64,000 nt of DNA from Azospirillum thermophilum (GTDB taxonomy: Bacteria > Pseudomonadota > Alphaproteobacteria > Azospirillales > Azospirillaceae), in the NCBI RefSeq assembly GCF_003130795.1, contig NZ_CP029357.1:62001-126000 (forward strand), given 5' to 3'. The position numbers and the translations under genes were made by a program. Positions 34,918-44,248 of this stretch are shown one piece after another. The stretch's first letter is position 1. The number at the start of each line of letters is the position of its first letter. The notes under the pieces were generated by a model. The model was given only the letters and a program-made list of their open reading frames with translations, did no database searches and was not told the DNA's origin.

Positions 34918-35190
34918 ATGAAGATCTCCTACTTCGCGCTGCTGCGCACCGCCACCAGAAAACATGACGAGGACTGGACCCGGCCGGCGCCGACCCTCCG
35001 GGTGCTGATGCGCGACCTCGCCGCCGAATACGGACCGGAATTCGCCCGCTGGGTCATGAAGGATGGGGAGCTCTCGGGCCTCGCCATCATTCTGGTCGAC
35101 GGACGGGACGTGCGCGGTCTCCAGGGGCTCGACACGCCTCTGACCCCCGAATCCAACGTCTTCATCTTTCCCCCGCTCGCCGGGGGCTGA
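34918..35190 (+). CDS. MoaD/ThiS-family sulfur carrier
   Basis: A 90-residue beta-grasp protein ending in the FPPLAGG diglycine tail that is thiocarboxylated in MoaD proteins. It supplies dithiolene sulfur for molybdopterin, here probably for the tungsten cofactor of AOR. MoaD-like genes commonly sit beside AOR genes. It lies 14 bp upstream of the first hydrogenase gene. Confidence 0.88.
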   Translation: MKISYFALLRTATRKHDEDWTRPAPTLRVLMRDLAAEYGPEFARWVMKDGELSGLAIILVDGRDVRGLQGLDTPLTPESNVFIFPPLAGG

Positions 35191-35204
35191 GAAAGAGACC
35201 AGCC

Positions 35205-37055
35205 ATGCCTTCGATCACCCTCCCCATCCTGATCCTGCTGGGCGGCTTTCTCCTCCAACTGCTGTGCGGCCGTCTGCTGACGCCGGCGGGCAAGGGCGTG
35301 CTGGCGACCGTCGCGGTGGCCGCGGCCTTCGTCGCCTCGCTGATGCTGGTGCCGGCCGTCATGCGCGGCGAGGTGATGCAGGCCGACCTGCTGTCCGCCT
35401 GGGACGGCGGCCTGTCCATCGCGCTCAGCGTCGACGGGCTCAGCGTCCTGTTCATGGTCATGGGCACCGGCATCGGTGCCGCGATCCTGCTCTTCTCCGT
35501 CCGCTACATGGAGGACGAGGCGCAGGGCACGACGCGCTTCTACGCCATCATGCTGGTGTTCATCGCCGGCCTGCTGGTCCTGGCCAGTGCGGCCGACATG
35601 CTCGGCGCCTACATGGCGTGGGAGGTGATCGGGCTGTGCTCCTACAGCCTGGTCGGCTTCTGGTACAAGGAGAAGGTGGCGACCGACGGCGCCCGCAAGG
35701 TGCTGGTCATCACCCACCTCGCCGGCTACGGCTTCCTGATCGGCATGGTGCTGGTCTATTCCCGCGCCGGCAGCTTCGTCTGGACCGATCCGGCCGTGGC
35801 GAAGGCCTTCACCTCCGGCGTCGCCGCGCTCTTCATCGTCTCGGCGATGGCCAAGTCGGTGATGTTCCCGCTGCACACCTGGATCCCCGAGGCGATGAAC
35901 GCCCCGACCCCGGTGTCGGCGCTGCTGCATTCCGCCTGCTACGTCAAGGCCGGCGTCTATCTCATCGCCCGCATGTACGTGGTGGGCGACGGCGCCTGGC
36001 ACGCGGCGATGGAGGTCCCGCTGCTGGCGGTCGGCTGCGTCACCATCCTGGTCGGCGTCATCTTCGCCATGGCGCAGACCGACCTGAAGCGGCTGCTCGC
36101 CTTCCACACGGTCAGCCAGCTCGGCTACATCGTCGTCGGGCTGGCGCTCGGCTCCGACCTCGGGCTGGCGGCCGGGCTCTTCTATTGCCTCAGCCACGCG
36201 CTGTTCAAGGGCACGCTCTTCATGTGCGCCGGCGCCATCCAGCATGCCTGCGGGACGCGCGACCTGCGCAATCTCGGCGGACTTGCCGCCGCGATGCCCG
36301 GCACGGCGAAGATCTGGATCGTCGCCGCCGCCTCGATCGCCGGCGTGCCGCTGACCAACGGCTTCGTCGCGAAGTGGCTGCTCTTCAGCGCGGCGCTGGA
36401 CAAGGGGCTGCTGGCGGTGGTGCTGATCGGCTGGATCGGCAGCATCCTGACCGCCTTCTCCTTCCTGAAGGCGACCGTCAACGCCTTCTACGGCGCGCCG
36501 TCGCAGGCCATGCTCGGCCGGCACATCCATGACGCCTCGCCCAGCATGCTGGTCGGCATGGGTTCCATGGCCGCGCTGTGCCTCGTCTTCGGGCTGGCGC
36601 CGCAGCTCCTGATGGTGCCGATCGTCGCGCCGGCGGTGCATTCGCTCGGCTTCGACTGGCAGGTGCAGATGACCTGGCTCGGCATCCTGACCGACCGCGG
36701 CACCATCGCGGTGACGGTGGGCGGTGCGGTGGTGCTGGTCTCGACCCTGCTCGGGCTGGCGGTCTACCGTCTCGCCCATGCCCCGGCGGCCGGCCTCGTC
36801 TCCGTCTATTCAGGCGGCGAGCCGCTGCCGGCGGGCGACCGTCCGGGCGCCGTCGACTTCGCCGGGATGGCGGAGCACGCCTTCCACCCCGTCTATTCGC
36901 TCGACCCCGATCCCGTCTACCTGTCGATCTGGCGCGGCCTCACCGCGGCTGCCGGACGGCTTCAGGGCCTTGCGCGCCTCACGCTGGAAAAGCACCCGCC
37001 CATCGCCGTCGGCCTCGCCGCCGCGGTGGTGCTGGTCGGCGTCTTCCTGGCCTGA
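35205..37055 (+). CDS. Group-4 hydrogenase, NuoL/MrpA-like antiporter subunit
   Basis: A 616-residue membrane protein with about sixteen helices. Key charged residues of proton-pumping subunits are visible: Glu in AYMAWEVIGLCSYSL, and Lys and His in MAKSVMFPLHTWIPEAM and LLHSACYVKAG. The QTDLKRLLAFHTVSQLGY motif is typical of NuoL, HyfB and EchA. It probably moves H+ or Na+ when electrons pass to the [NiFe] site. It ends without the long lateral helix typical of NuoL. Confidence 0.9.
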   Translation: MPSITLPILILLGGFLLQLLCGRLLTPAGKGVLATVAVAAAFVASLMLVPAVMRGEVMQADLLSAWDGGLSIALSVDGLSVLFMVMGTGIGAAILLFSVRYMEDEAQGTTRFYAIMLVFIAGLLVLASAADMLGAYMAWEVIGLCSYSLVGFWYKEKVATDGARKVLVITHLAGYGFLIGMVLVYSRAGSFVWTDPAVAKAFTSGVAALFIVSAMAKSVMFPLHTWIPEAMNAPTPVSALLHSACYVKAGVYLIARMYVVGDGAWHAAMEVPLLAVGCVTILVGVIFAMAQTDLKRLLAFHTVSQLGYIVVGLALGSDLGLAAGLFYCLSHALFKGTLFMCAGAIQHACGTRDLRNLGGLAAAMPGTAKIWIVAAASIAGVPLTNGFVAKWLLFSAALDKGLLAVVLIGWIGSILTAFSFLKATVNAFYGAPSQAMLGRHIHDASPSMLVGMGSMAALCLVFGLAPQLLMVPIVAPAVHSLGFDWQVQMTWLGILTDRGTIAVTVGGAVVLVSTLLGLAVYRLAHAPAAGLVSVYSGGEPLPAGDRPGAVDFAGMAEHAFHPVYSLDPDPVYLSIWRGLTAAAGRLQGLARLTLEKHPPIAVGLAAAVVLVGVFLA

Positions 37056-37087
37056 GCCCGCCCGCAAGTTCCTGTTGGAGGCCTCTC

Positions 37088-38290
37088 ATGGATACGGTGC
37101 TGATACCGCTCTTCGCCGGGATCGCCTTGGGGATCGGGCTCTATGCCCGGGCCATCCCGCAGGGCGGCCGCTCCTGGTGGCAGTTCGCCGTCGGGACGAT
37201 CGTCCTGGCCCTGCTCGCCCGTCTGGCCGGCCACGGCTGGCCGGCGACCCTGCTCTCCTGCGCGGCGGAGCTGTTCGCCGTCGGCATGGTGTGGAGCACG
37301 GGGACGCCGCTGGCCCGCGCCGCCGCGCGCAAATACCTCTCCGCCGTCTTCCTCGGCACCCTCGCCACCTCGGCGGCGCTGGTGATGACCGATTTCGGCA
37401 CGATCCGCCCGGCCGCACCCTTCGACCGGCTGTCGGTGGCGCTGCTGATGCTCGGCTTCGCGCTGAAGCTGGGGCTGGTGCCCGTCTATTTCTGGCTGCC
37501 GGCGGTGGCCCGCGCCTCGTCCGCGATGACGACGGCGCTGATCATCGCGGTGGTCGACGTCGGCGGCTTCTGCGAGCTGCTGGCCCTGCGCGGCACGGCG
37601 CCCTGGATGTTCGACCAGTTCGCCACGCTGTGGACCGTGCTGGCCGTCCTGTCGCTGCTGGGGGCCGCCCTGCTCGCCCTGGCGCAGACGGAGCTGAAGC
37701 CCATGCTGGCCTTCTCCTCCATCGACGACATGGGCTACCTGCTGCTCGGCCTCGCGGCCGGCGGGGCGGACGGCTTCTCCGGGGCCTGGTACGGCATCCT
37801 CGGCCATGCGCTGGGCAAGGTCGTGCTGTTCGGCGCGGTCGGGGCGGCGGAATGGCATCTCGGCCGGCCGGTGACGCTCGACACCCGCGGCCTGTCCACT
37901 CCGCTGCCGGTCGCCAGCGCCGCCTTCATGCTGGGAGCGCTGGGCTTCATCGGCATCCCGCCGACCCTGGGCTTCGTCGGCCACTGGCGGCTCTACCTCG
38001 CCGGGGCGGAGCTCGGCGGGCCGGTACTGCTGACCGCGCTCTACGCCGCCTCGGCCATGGCCCTGCTCTGCTACGTCCGCGCCATCCACCGCACCTGGCT
38101 CGGCCCCACCAACGTCGCCGCCGACGCCGGAACCGGGGCGGCCGGGCGCCCGCTGCCCTCGCTGGCCGCGGCGGTGCTGCTGGCCTTCGCCGTCGCTCCG
38201 GTGCTGTTCGGCCTCATGCCCAACCTGCTGCGTCCGACGGCCGAAGCGCCGGCGCATGTGGCGGCCCTTCCCATCGGGGGTGTGAAATGA
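37088..38290 (+). CDS. Group-4 hydrogenase, second antiporter-like subunit (NuoN/MrpD-like)
   Basis: A 400-residue membrane protein with about twelve helices and conserved pump features such as QTELKPMLAFSSIDDMGYLLLG and FALKLGLVPVYFWLPAVA. It is shorter than the first antiporter-like subunit. A second pump module suggests more ions moved per electron pair than in the minimal Ech enzyme. Its stop overlaps the ATG of the small-subunit gene (ATGA). Confidence 0.85.
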   Translation: MDTVLIPLFAGIALGIGLYARAIPQGGRSWWQFAVGTIVLALLARLAGHGWPATLLSCAAELFAVGMVWSTGTPLARAAARKYLSAVFLGTLATSAALVMTDFGTIRPAAPFDRLSVALLMLGFALKLGLVPVYFWLPAVARASSAMTTALIIAVVDVGGFCELLALRGTAPWMFDQFATLWTVLAVLSLLGAALLALAQTELKPMLAFSSIDDMGYLLLGLAAGGADGFSGAWYGILGHALGKVVLFGAVGAAEWHLGRPVTLDTRGLSTPLPVASAAFMLGALGFIGIPPTLGFVGHWRLYLAGAELGGPVLLTALYAASAMALLCYVRAIHRTWLGPTNVAADAGTGAAGRPLPSLAAAVLLAFAVAPVLFGLMPNLLRPTAEAPAHVAALPIGGVK

Positions 38291-38841
38291 GCATCCTTTC
38301 GCGCGTCGTCGCCATCGCGCGGCGCAAGTCCCCCTGGATCTGCCGCCTGAACGCCGGATCCTGCAACGGCTGCGACATCGAGATCACGCCGCTGCTCAGC
38401 CCGCGCTACGACGCGGAGCAGTTGGGCATCGAGCTGCACGGCACGCCCAAGCACGCCGACATCGTGCTGATCTCCGGCACGCTGACCCACCGCTCGCGCA
38501 AGGCGATCCTCGATATCTACGACCAGGTGCCGAGCCCGAAGGCGGTGGTGGCGCTCGGTTCCTGCCCGGCCAGCGGCAACGTCTTCGCCGGCAGTCCGAC
38601 CGTGCTCAACGAATCGCTCGACACCATCGTCCCGGTCGATGTCTGGGTTCCCGGCTGCCCGCCGCGGCCCCAGGCCATCCTCGACGGCATCGCCCGCGCG
38701 GCGAAGCTGCTGGAGGAGGGGGCGACCCGCAGCCAGCTCGCCAGGAGCCTGCAGGGCCAGCAGGCCCAGCCGCAGCCGCAGCCGGCGCAACCGGACCTGA
38801 CCCAACCCGAACTGGCCCGCTGCGAGCAGGGGAGGCCGTGA
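38287..38841 (+). CDS. Group-4 hydrogenase small subunit (NuoB/EchC/HycG-like)
   Basis: A 184-residue protein with the proximal [4Fe-4S] ligands of the NuoB family: Cys26 and Cys29 (GSCNGCD), Cys93 (GSCPASG) and Cys124 (PGCPPRP). It passes electrons from the ferredoxin-like subunit to the [NiFe] site. The C-terminal 30 residues are a Gln/Pro-rich tail that is not usual in the family. It overlaps both neighbours by one to four bases. Confidence 0.92.
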   Translation: MSILSRVVAIARRKSPWICRLNAGSCNGCDIEITPLLSPRYDAEQLGIELHGTPKHADIVLISGTLTHRSRKAILDIYDQVPSPKAVVALGSCPASGNVFAGSPTVLNESLDTIVPVDVWVPGCPPRPQAILDGIARAAKLLEEGATRSQLARSLQGQQAQPQPQPAQPDLTQPELARCEQGRP

Positions 38842-39749
38842 TGAGCGAGCTGTGGAAATATCTGCTGGCCTTCGGCGTCTGGCCCGGCCTGCTCTGCGCC
38901 GCTCCGCTCGGCTGGCTCGAACTGTGGTTCATGCGCAAGCTGGTGGCCCGGCTGCAGGGCCGCCAGGGGCCGCCCTTCTTCCAGCCCTTCTTCGACTTCA
39001 TGAAGCTGCTGGGCAAGGAGACGGTGATCCCCCGCGGCGTCGGCCGCGGCATCTTCCTGGCGCTGCCCATCGTCTCGCTGGCGGCGGTCACCGCGGCGCT
39101 GGCCATCGTGCCGATGCCGGGCAACCCCATCCCGTCGCTGCCCGGCGACGTCGTGCTGCTGCTCTACCTGATGGAGGTGCCGATCCTGTGCGAGGTGCTG
39201 GCCGGCTATGTCAGCCGCTCCATCTACGGGCAGGTCGCCGCCATGCGCGAGGCGCTGCTGTCGCTGGCCTACAACCTGCCGTTCCTCGTCGCCATCATCG
39301 CGATGGCCCAGCATGTCGGCAGCTTCCAGATGCAGGCGCTGCAGGGCGCGCCGTTCAGCGTCGTGCATGTCGTCGCCGGCCTGACCTTCCTGCTCGCCCT
39401 GCCGGCGCGGATGAAGCTCAATCCCTTCTCCATCGCCAATGCCGAGCATGAGATCATCGCCGACTCCCACATCGAATACAGCGGCCCGCCGCTCGCCCTG
39501 TTCAAGCTGTCCCACGCCATCGAGGTGGTGCTGCTGACGGAGCTGTTCGCGGTGGTCTTCGTTCCGGCGACGCCCTGGCCGCTGGTCAGCGCCGTGCTCT
39601 ACCTCGCGGTCGGCATCGCCGTGCTTGGTCTCGTCACGCTGCTGGCGACCTCCACCGCCCGGCTGCGGCTGACGCAGGCCTTCCGCTTCTACTGGCTGTG
39701 GGGCGGTCTCGCCTCGGTCGCGACCATGGCGGCGACGCTGGTCTGGTAA
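38841..39749 (+). CDS. Group-4 hydrogenase membrane anchor (NuoH/EchB/HycD-like)
   Basis: A 302-residue membrane protein with about eight helices. It has LQGRQGPPFFQPFFDFMKLLGKE near the N-terminus and the acidic NAEHEIIADSHIEYSGPPLAL loop, both NuoH-family signatures. It anchors the peripheral arm and links redox to ion movement. ATG at 38841 overlaps the previous stop by one base; a GTG one codon earlier is also possible. Confidence 0.92.
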   Translation: MSELWKYLLAFGVWPGLLCAAPLGWLELWFMRKLVARLQGRQGPPFFQPFFDFMKLLGKETVIPRGVGRGIFLALPIVSLAAVTAALAIVPMPGNPIPSLPGDVVLLLYLMEVPILCEVLAGYVSRSIYGQVAAMREALLSLAYNLPFLVAIIAMAQHVGSFQMQALQGAPFSVVHVVAGLTFLLALPARMKLNPFSIANAEHEIIADSHIEYSGPPLALFKLSHAIEVVLLTELFAVVFVPATPWPLVSAVLYLAVGIAVLGLVTLLATSTARLRLTQAFRFYWLWGGLASVATMAATLVW

Positions 39750-39762
39750 GGGGGATCACACC

Positions 39763-40311
39763 ATGGCTATGCTGAAGACCGTCCTCGCCAACCTGCTGCA
39801 GCCGTCGCGGACGCGCGCGCCGGCCGACATGCCGCCGGTGCCGCAGACCTACCGCGGCGCGCTGGTGCACGATGCCGGCCGCTGCACCGCCTGCGGCACC
39901 TGCGCCTTCGTCTGCGCGCCCAAGGCGATCAGCTTCACCCAGGTGCCGGGCATCTCCGTCTCCTGGCACTTCTTCATCGGCCAGTGCTCCTTCTGCGGCC
40001 TGTGCGAGCAGAACTGTCCGACCCACGCCATCAGCCTGGAGACCGCGGTGCCCGGCGTCATGAACAACGCTGCCGGCGACGGGCTGCGGCTGGAGAGCAT
40101 CATCGCGCTGAAGCCCTGCACCCGCTGCGGCGCCGCCCATGTCCCGCTGCCGGAATCGGCGATGGGCAGCCAGTGGTCGGAGGAGGAGAAGGGCTATTGC
40201 CCGGAGTGCCGCCGCTGGGCCGCCAGCGCCAAGCTGCGCAGCGCCTTCATCCCGGCGGAGACCGCGACGCCCGCCGCATCACCCGCTCTGGAGGGCGCCG
40301 GCCATGACTGA
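39763..40311 (+). CDS. Group-4 hydrogenase iron-sulfur subunit (NuoI/EchF/HycF-like)
   Basis: A 182-residue protein with two ferredoxin motifs, CTACGTCAFVCAPKAI and CSFCGLCEQNCPTHAI, for two [4Fe-4S] clusters. A further four cysteines follow as CTRCG and CPECR, a possible rubredoxin- or zinc-like knuckle. It should receive electrons from the AorA-like ferredoxin. Its end overlaps the NuoC-like gene by 8 bp. Confidence 0.9.
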   Translation: MAMLKTVLANLLQPSRTRAPADMPPVPQTYRGALVHDAGRCTACGTCAFVCAPKAISFTQVPGISVSWHFFIGQCSFCGLCEQNCPTHAISLETAVPGVMNNAAGDGLRLESIIALKPCTRCGAAHVPLPESAMGSQWSEEEKGYCPECRRWAASAKLRSAFIPAETATPAASPALEGAGHD

Positions 40312-40804
40312 CCACGACACCCGCCCCGTGCCGCCCGCCCGGATCGATCCGTCCGTGCTGATGGAGCACATCCGCGCCATTCCCGGCGTCGTCTCCGTCG
40401 CGGCGCGCAACGGGTCGCTGTGGGCGGAGGGACCGTTCCTCGACGTCGAGGCGATGGCCGGCGCGATGGACGCGCTGGGCATCCGGCTCGGCACCGTCAC
40501 CGCCATCCCGCTGTCGGAGGACGGCGAGACGACGGTGATCTACCACTACATCGACGAGTACGAGGTCATCAACTTCAAGACCGCCACGCGCAACGGCGTG
40601 CTGGCCTCGCTGGCCGCCTCCGTCCGCCCCGCCTCCTGGGCGGAGCGCGAGATCAAGGACCTCTTCGCGGTGGATTTCCCCGGCCACCCCAACCTCGTCC
40701 CCCTGCTGCGGCCGGAGGGGTTCGAGCCGGGAATGCTGCGGGCGGCGATGTGCGCGCCCGCCGCCATGACCCGATCCCCCGTTTCGCCGCTGGCCCGCAA
40801 GTAG
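40304..40804 (+). CDS. Group-4 hydrogenase subunit (NuoC/EchD-like)
   Basis: A 166-residue hydrophilic protein with the NuoC signature in ASWAEREIKDLFAVDFPGHP followed by LVPLLRPEGF. It is a structural subunit that packs against the large subunit. The ATG at 40304 lies inside the end of the upstream gene, which fits translational coupling. The final 25 residues are not conserved. Confidence 0.88.
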   Translation: MTDHDTRPVPPARIDPSVLMEHIRAIPGVVSVAARNGSLWAEGPFLDVEAMAGAMDALGIRLGTVTAIPLSEDGETTVIYHYIDEYEVINFKTATRNGVLASLAASVRPASWAEREIKDLFAVDFPGHPNLVPLLRPEGFEPGMLRAAMCAPAAMTRSPVSPLARK

Positions 40805-40815
40805 GAGCCCCGACC

Positions 40816-41895
40816 ATGCCATACACCTTTCCGCTCGGCCCCTACCATCCGGCGCTCGAGGAGCCCTTCAAGGTCAAGGTCCAGTGCCAGGGCGAGGTCA
40901 TCGACAGCGCCGTCGTCGAGGTCGGCTTCAGCTTCCGCGGGATCGAGCTGGTGGCGCAGAAGCGCAACTGGGTCGAGGTCATCACCCTGATCGAGCGGGT
41001 CTGCGGCATCTGCTCCAACACCCATGCCATGACCTTCTGCATGGCGGCGGAGACCATCGCCGGGATCGAGCTGCCGCGCCGCGCCGCCTACATCCGCACC
41101 ATCATCGCCGAGCTGGAGCGCCTGCACTCCCACCTGCTGTGGGCCGGCATCGGGGCGGAGGACATCGGCTTCCACTCCCTCTTCATGGAGGTCTTCACCC
41201 TCCGCGAGAAGGTGATGGACACGCTGGAGGCGATCAGCGGCAACCGCGTCAACTACGGCATGAACTGCATCGGCGGCGTCCACCGCGACATCCCCGATCC
41301 GACCGTCTACCTGCCGGTGCTGGACGAGCTGACCCGCGTGCTGAACGAGGTGGTCATCCCCACCTTCACGCAGAACCCCACCGCCATCGCCCGCACCCGC
41401 GGCGTCGGTCCGCTGACGAGGGAACAGGCGCTGGAATGGGCGGTGGTCGGCCCGGTGGCGCGCGCCTCCGGCCTCGACATCGACGTGCGCAAGGACCAGC
41501 CCTACCTCGCCTATGGCGAGCTGGGCTTCAAGAGCTTCGTGCAGGAGGAGGGCGACGTCTTCGCCCGCGTCGTCGTCCGCGCGCTGGAGATGCTGGAGAG
41601 CGTGCGGCTGATCCGCGAGGCGCTGCTGTCGCTGCCCGCCGGCCCGCTGAAGGCGGTGTCCGGCCTGCCGACGATTCCCGTGGGCGAGGCGACGATCCGC
41701 ACCGAGGCGCCGCGCGGCGAGGCCTTCTACTATGTCGCGTCGGAGGGCGGCAACACGCCGGCCCGCGTGAAGATCCGCACCCCCTCCTTCGTCAACATCC
41801 CGGCGATCGAGCCGATGGTGATCGGCCAGCCGCTTGCCGACCTGTCGATCATCCAGGCCTCGGTCGACCCCTGCATCTCCTGTACCGACAGGTGA
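40816..41895 (+). CDS. Group-4 [NiFe]-hydrogenase large catalytic subunit (NuoD/EchE/HycE-like)
   Basis: A 359-residue catalytic subunit. Both [NiFe] ligand pairs are intact: Cys63 and Cys66 in RVCGIC, and Cys353 and Cys356 in DPCISC. NuoD of Complex I lacks these cysteines, so this is a hydrogenase. The protein ends three residues after the last ligand (TDR), with no C-terminal peptide to remove, so no maturation protease should be needed. HypA, encoded at 31632, would supply nickel. It is the last gene of the ten-gene operon. Confidence 0.94.
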   Translation: MPYTFPLGPYHPALEEPFKVKVQCQGEVIDSAVVEVGFSFRGIELVAQKRNWVEVITLIERVCGICSNTHAMTFCMAAETIAGIELPRRAAYIRTIIAELERLHSHLLWAGIGAEDIGFHSLFMEVFTLREKVMDTLEAISGNRVNYGMNCIGGVHRDIPDPTVYLPVLDELTRVLNEVVIPTFTQNPTAIARTRGVGPLTREQALEWAVVGPVARASGLDIDVRKDQPYLAYGELGFKSFVQEEGDVFARVVVRALEMLESVRLIREALLSLPAGPLKAVSGLPTIPVGEATIRTEAPRGEAFYYVASEGGNTPARVKIRTPSFVNIPAIEPMVIGQPLADLSIIQASVDPCISCTDR

Positions 41896-41947
41896 CGGCA
41901 GGGCCGGGAGGCTCCGGCGTCCGACCTCGCGGTGGCCGCGGCGGCCG

Positions 41948-44248
41948 TCAGGCCGCCTGCTCGACCGCCGGCCGCCCCGCGGTCAGGCGGGCGAACAGCG
42001 CGGCGTAGGCCGTTTCCTCCGCCGGGGAGAGATCGAATCGCAGGTGGGCCCGCGGGCCGGTCCAGGCCAGCACGGTGAAGGGCAGGGCCGGTCCGCCGGC
42101 CGCCAGCGCCAGCCGGCCGCGGGCCAGGCCGCCGGCCAGCGCGTCGGGCACCTGCAGGTTGGCGCCCGCCCGCGACAGGTCGATGATCCGCGCCGGCACG
42201 CTCCGTCCGTCCGCCTCCAGGCTGGCGGCCAGATCGACCGCGAAGCGCGGCGCGCGGCGCCGGTCCACGTCCCTGGTCGCCGTGCGGACCACGCGCACCA
42301 GCGTGCCGCGCAGGCAGTCCACGCCGCCAGCGACCTGCGAGGCGGCGGCGCGCACCGCCTCGGCATGCTGCCCGGTGGCGCCGGCCTGCAGCGAGACCTC
42401 GGCGATGCGGCGCGACACCTCCTGCACCGCGGCGCTGGTCTCCTGGACGTTGCGGGCGATCTCCTGGGTGGCGGAGGATTGCTGCTCCATCGCGGCGGCG
42501 ATGGCGCCGGACACCTGGTCGATCTCCGCCATCGAGCGGCCGATGCTCTCCACCGCCTCCACGGTGCCGCCGGTGACCGACTGGATCGCGGCGATGCGGC
42601 GGGCGATCTCGCCGGTGGCGCCTGCGGTCTGGGTGGCGAGGCTCTTGACCTCGTTCGCCACGACGGCGAAGCCCTTGCCGGCCTCGCCGGCGCGGGCCGC
42701 CTCGATGGTGGCGTTCAGCGCCAGCAGGTTGGTCTGGGCGGCGATGGTCTGGATCAGGTCGGCCACCTCGCCGATCTGCCCGACCGCGGTGGTCAGCGAG
42801 CGGATGGTGTCCTGGGCCTGGAGCCCCTGGGCCGTGGCCTGCCGCGTCACGCCGGAGGCCTGGGCGATCTGCGTCGAGATCCCGCGGATGGAGGCGCTGA
42901 GCTGTTCGGTGGCGGCGGCCACGGTCTGGGCGTTGCCCAGCGCCTGCTCCGCGGCGGCGGCGACGCTCTGCGCGTCGGCGCTCATCCGCGTCGCGGCGGC
43001 GGCCATCGCCTCGGCGCTGTGGTCCATCGCGCCGGTCTGGCGGGCCACCTGATCGACCGCGGAGCGGGTCTCCGTCTCGACCGTCTCCGCCATGCCCTGC
43101 AGGGCGGCCAGCTTGGCGGCGTCCGCCCGCTCGCGCTCCTGCTCCTGCTCCGACCGCAGGCGCTGGTTCTCCAGCCCGTTCTCGCGGAAGACGCCCACCG
43201 CGCGGGCCATGGCGCCCAGCTCGTCCCGCCGTCCGGCCCCGTCGACCGGCGTGGCATAGTCGCCCCCCGCCATCGCGGTCATCCGGCCGGTCAGCAGGCG
43301 GACCGGCACGATGATCGACCGCGCGATCAGGAAGCCGCCGCCCGACAGGACCACCAGCAGGCCGAGCACCGCGGCGATCTGGATGCGGTTCATGGTCTCC
43401 TGGGTCGCCAGCGTCGCCTCCTGGCGCCGGTCGGCGGCGACGGAGGAGCGGTCCTCCGCCTGCCGCACCTCGGCGATCAGCGTGTCGAACCGCCGCTCGG
43501 CCTCGGTCCGGGCGTTGTTCAGGGCCTCGGCGCCGTTGGCGAAGGCGTCGACCGCGCCGACATACTCCTCCAGCAGGCGGGCGATCTCCTGCTTCATGTC
43601 GTCCAGCAGCGGCGCCGCCCTCAGCAGCTCCAGGAACTCCGTCCGGCGCTGGGCGATCAGGCCCATGTAGCGGGCGCGGTCGCCGCGCAGCATGAAGTCC
43701 TTCTCCGCCCGCCGCATCTGGAGCATGTTCAGCATCAACTGGTTGACCGCCTCCAGCCGGGTGCCGATCGACCCGGCCCGGACCTCCTCCAGCCGCTTCT
43801 CGATGCCGTGGACCGCCTGGCGCAGCCGCTTCTGCAGCCCGTGGTTCTCGGTGACGCCCAGCGCCTCCACCCGGTCGCGGACCACCGGTATCCGGTCGAG
43901 ATAGCCCGCCGCGGCACGGCTCAGCGCGTCGCCCTCCGGGCCGCCGGACGACGCGGCGAAGGCGGCGACCTCCTGCGATATGCGCTGCTGCAGGACGTCG
44001 ATCGCCCGGGCGCTGTCGGCGTCGCGCGCCAGCACATAGCGGTCCACCGCCTGCCGGTGACCGAGAAGGTCGGTCTCGATCCGCTGGGCGAGGCGGGCGT
44101 CGGCGATGCCGCGCTGCGCCTGCGTCAACTGCTCGGCCGAGTGCCGGTGGGCCCACTGGCTGGTCGCCAGAAGCCCCAGCAGCCCGATGGCGACCAGCGC
44201 CTGCAACATGGTCAGCCGTCCCGTGATCGACAGCATCAGCCTGAACAT
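41948..44248 (-). CDS. Methyl-accepting chemotaxis protein with C-terminal PilZ domain
   Basis: A 766-residue chemoreceptor. It has an N-terminal membrane helix, a long helical sensor (about residues 35-280), a second helix ([19 protein letters not shown]), HAMP, a signalling domain with the hairpin [20 protein letters not shown], then a PilZ domain ([11 protein letters not shown] and [10 protein letters not shown]). PilZ binds cyclic di-GMP, so taxis can respond to this messenger. Azospirillum Tlp1 has the same domain order. The gene is convergent with the hydrogenase operon. Confidence 0.92.
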   Translation of the reverse strand: MFRLMLSITGRLTMLQALVAIGLLGLLATSQWAHRHSAEQLTQAQRGIADARLAQRIETDLLGHRQAVDRYVLARDADSARAIDVLQQRISQEVAAFAASSGGPEGDALSRAAAGYLDRIPVVRDRVEALGVTENHGLQKRLRQAVHGIEKRLEEVRAGSIGTRLEAVNQLMLNMLQMRRAEKDFMLRGDRARYMGLIAQRRTEFLELLRAAPLLDDMKQEIARLLEEYVGAVDAFANGAEALNNARTEAERRFDTLIAEVRQAEDRSSVAADRRQEATLATQETMNRIQIAAVLGLLVVLSGGGFLIARSIIVPVRLLTGRMTAMAGGDYATPVDGAGRRDELGAMARAVGVFRENGLENQRLRSEQEQERERADAAKLAALQGMAETVETETRSAVDQVARQTGAMDHSAEAMAAAATRMSADAQSVAAAAEQALGNAQTVAAATEQLSASIRGISTQIAQASGVTRQATAQGLQAQDTIRSLTTAVGQIGEVADLIQTIAAQTNLLALNATIEAARAGEAGKGFAVVANEVKSLATQTAGATGEIARRIAAIQSVTGGTVEAVESIGRSMAEIDQVSGAIAAAMEQQSSATQEIARNVQETSAAVQEVSRRIAEVSLQAGATGQHAEAVRAAASQVAGGVDCLRGTLVRVVRTATRDVDRRRAPRFAVDLAASLEADGRSVPARIIDLSRAGANLQVPDALAGGLARGRLALAAGGPALPFTVLAWTGPRAHLRFDLSPAEETAYAALFARLTAGRPAVEQAA

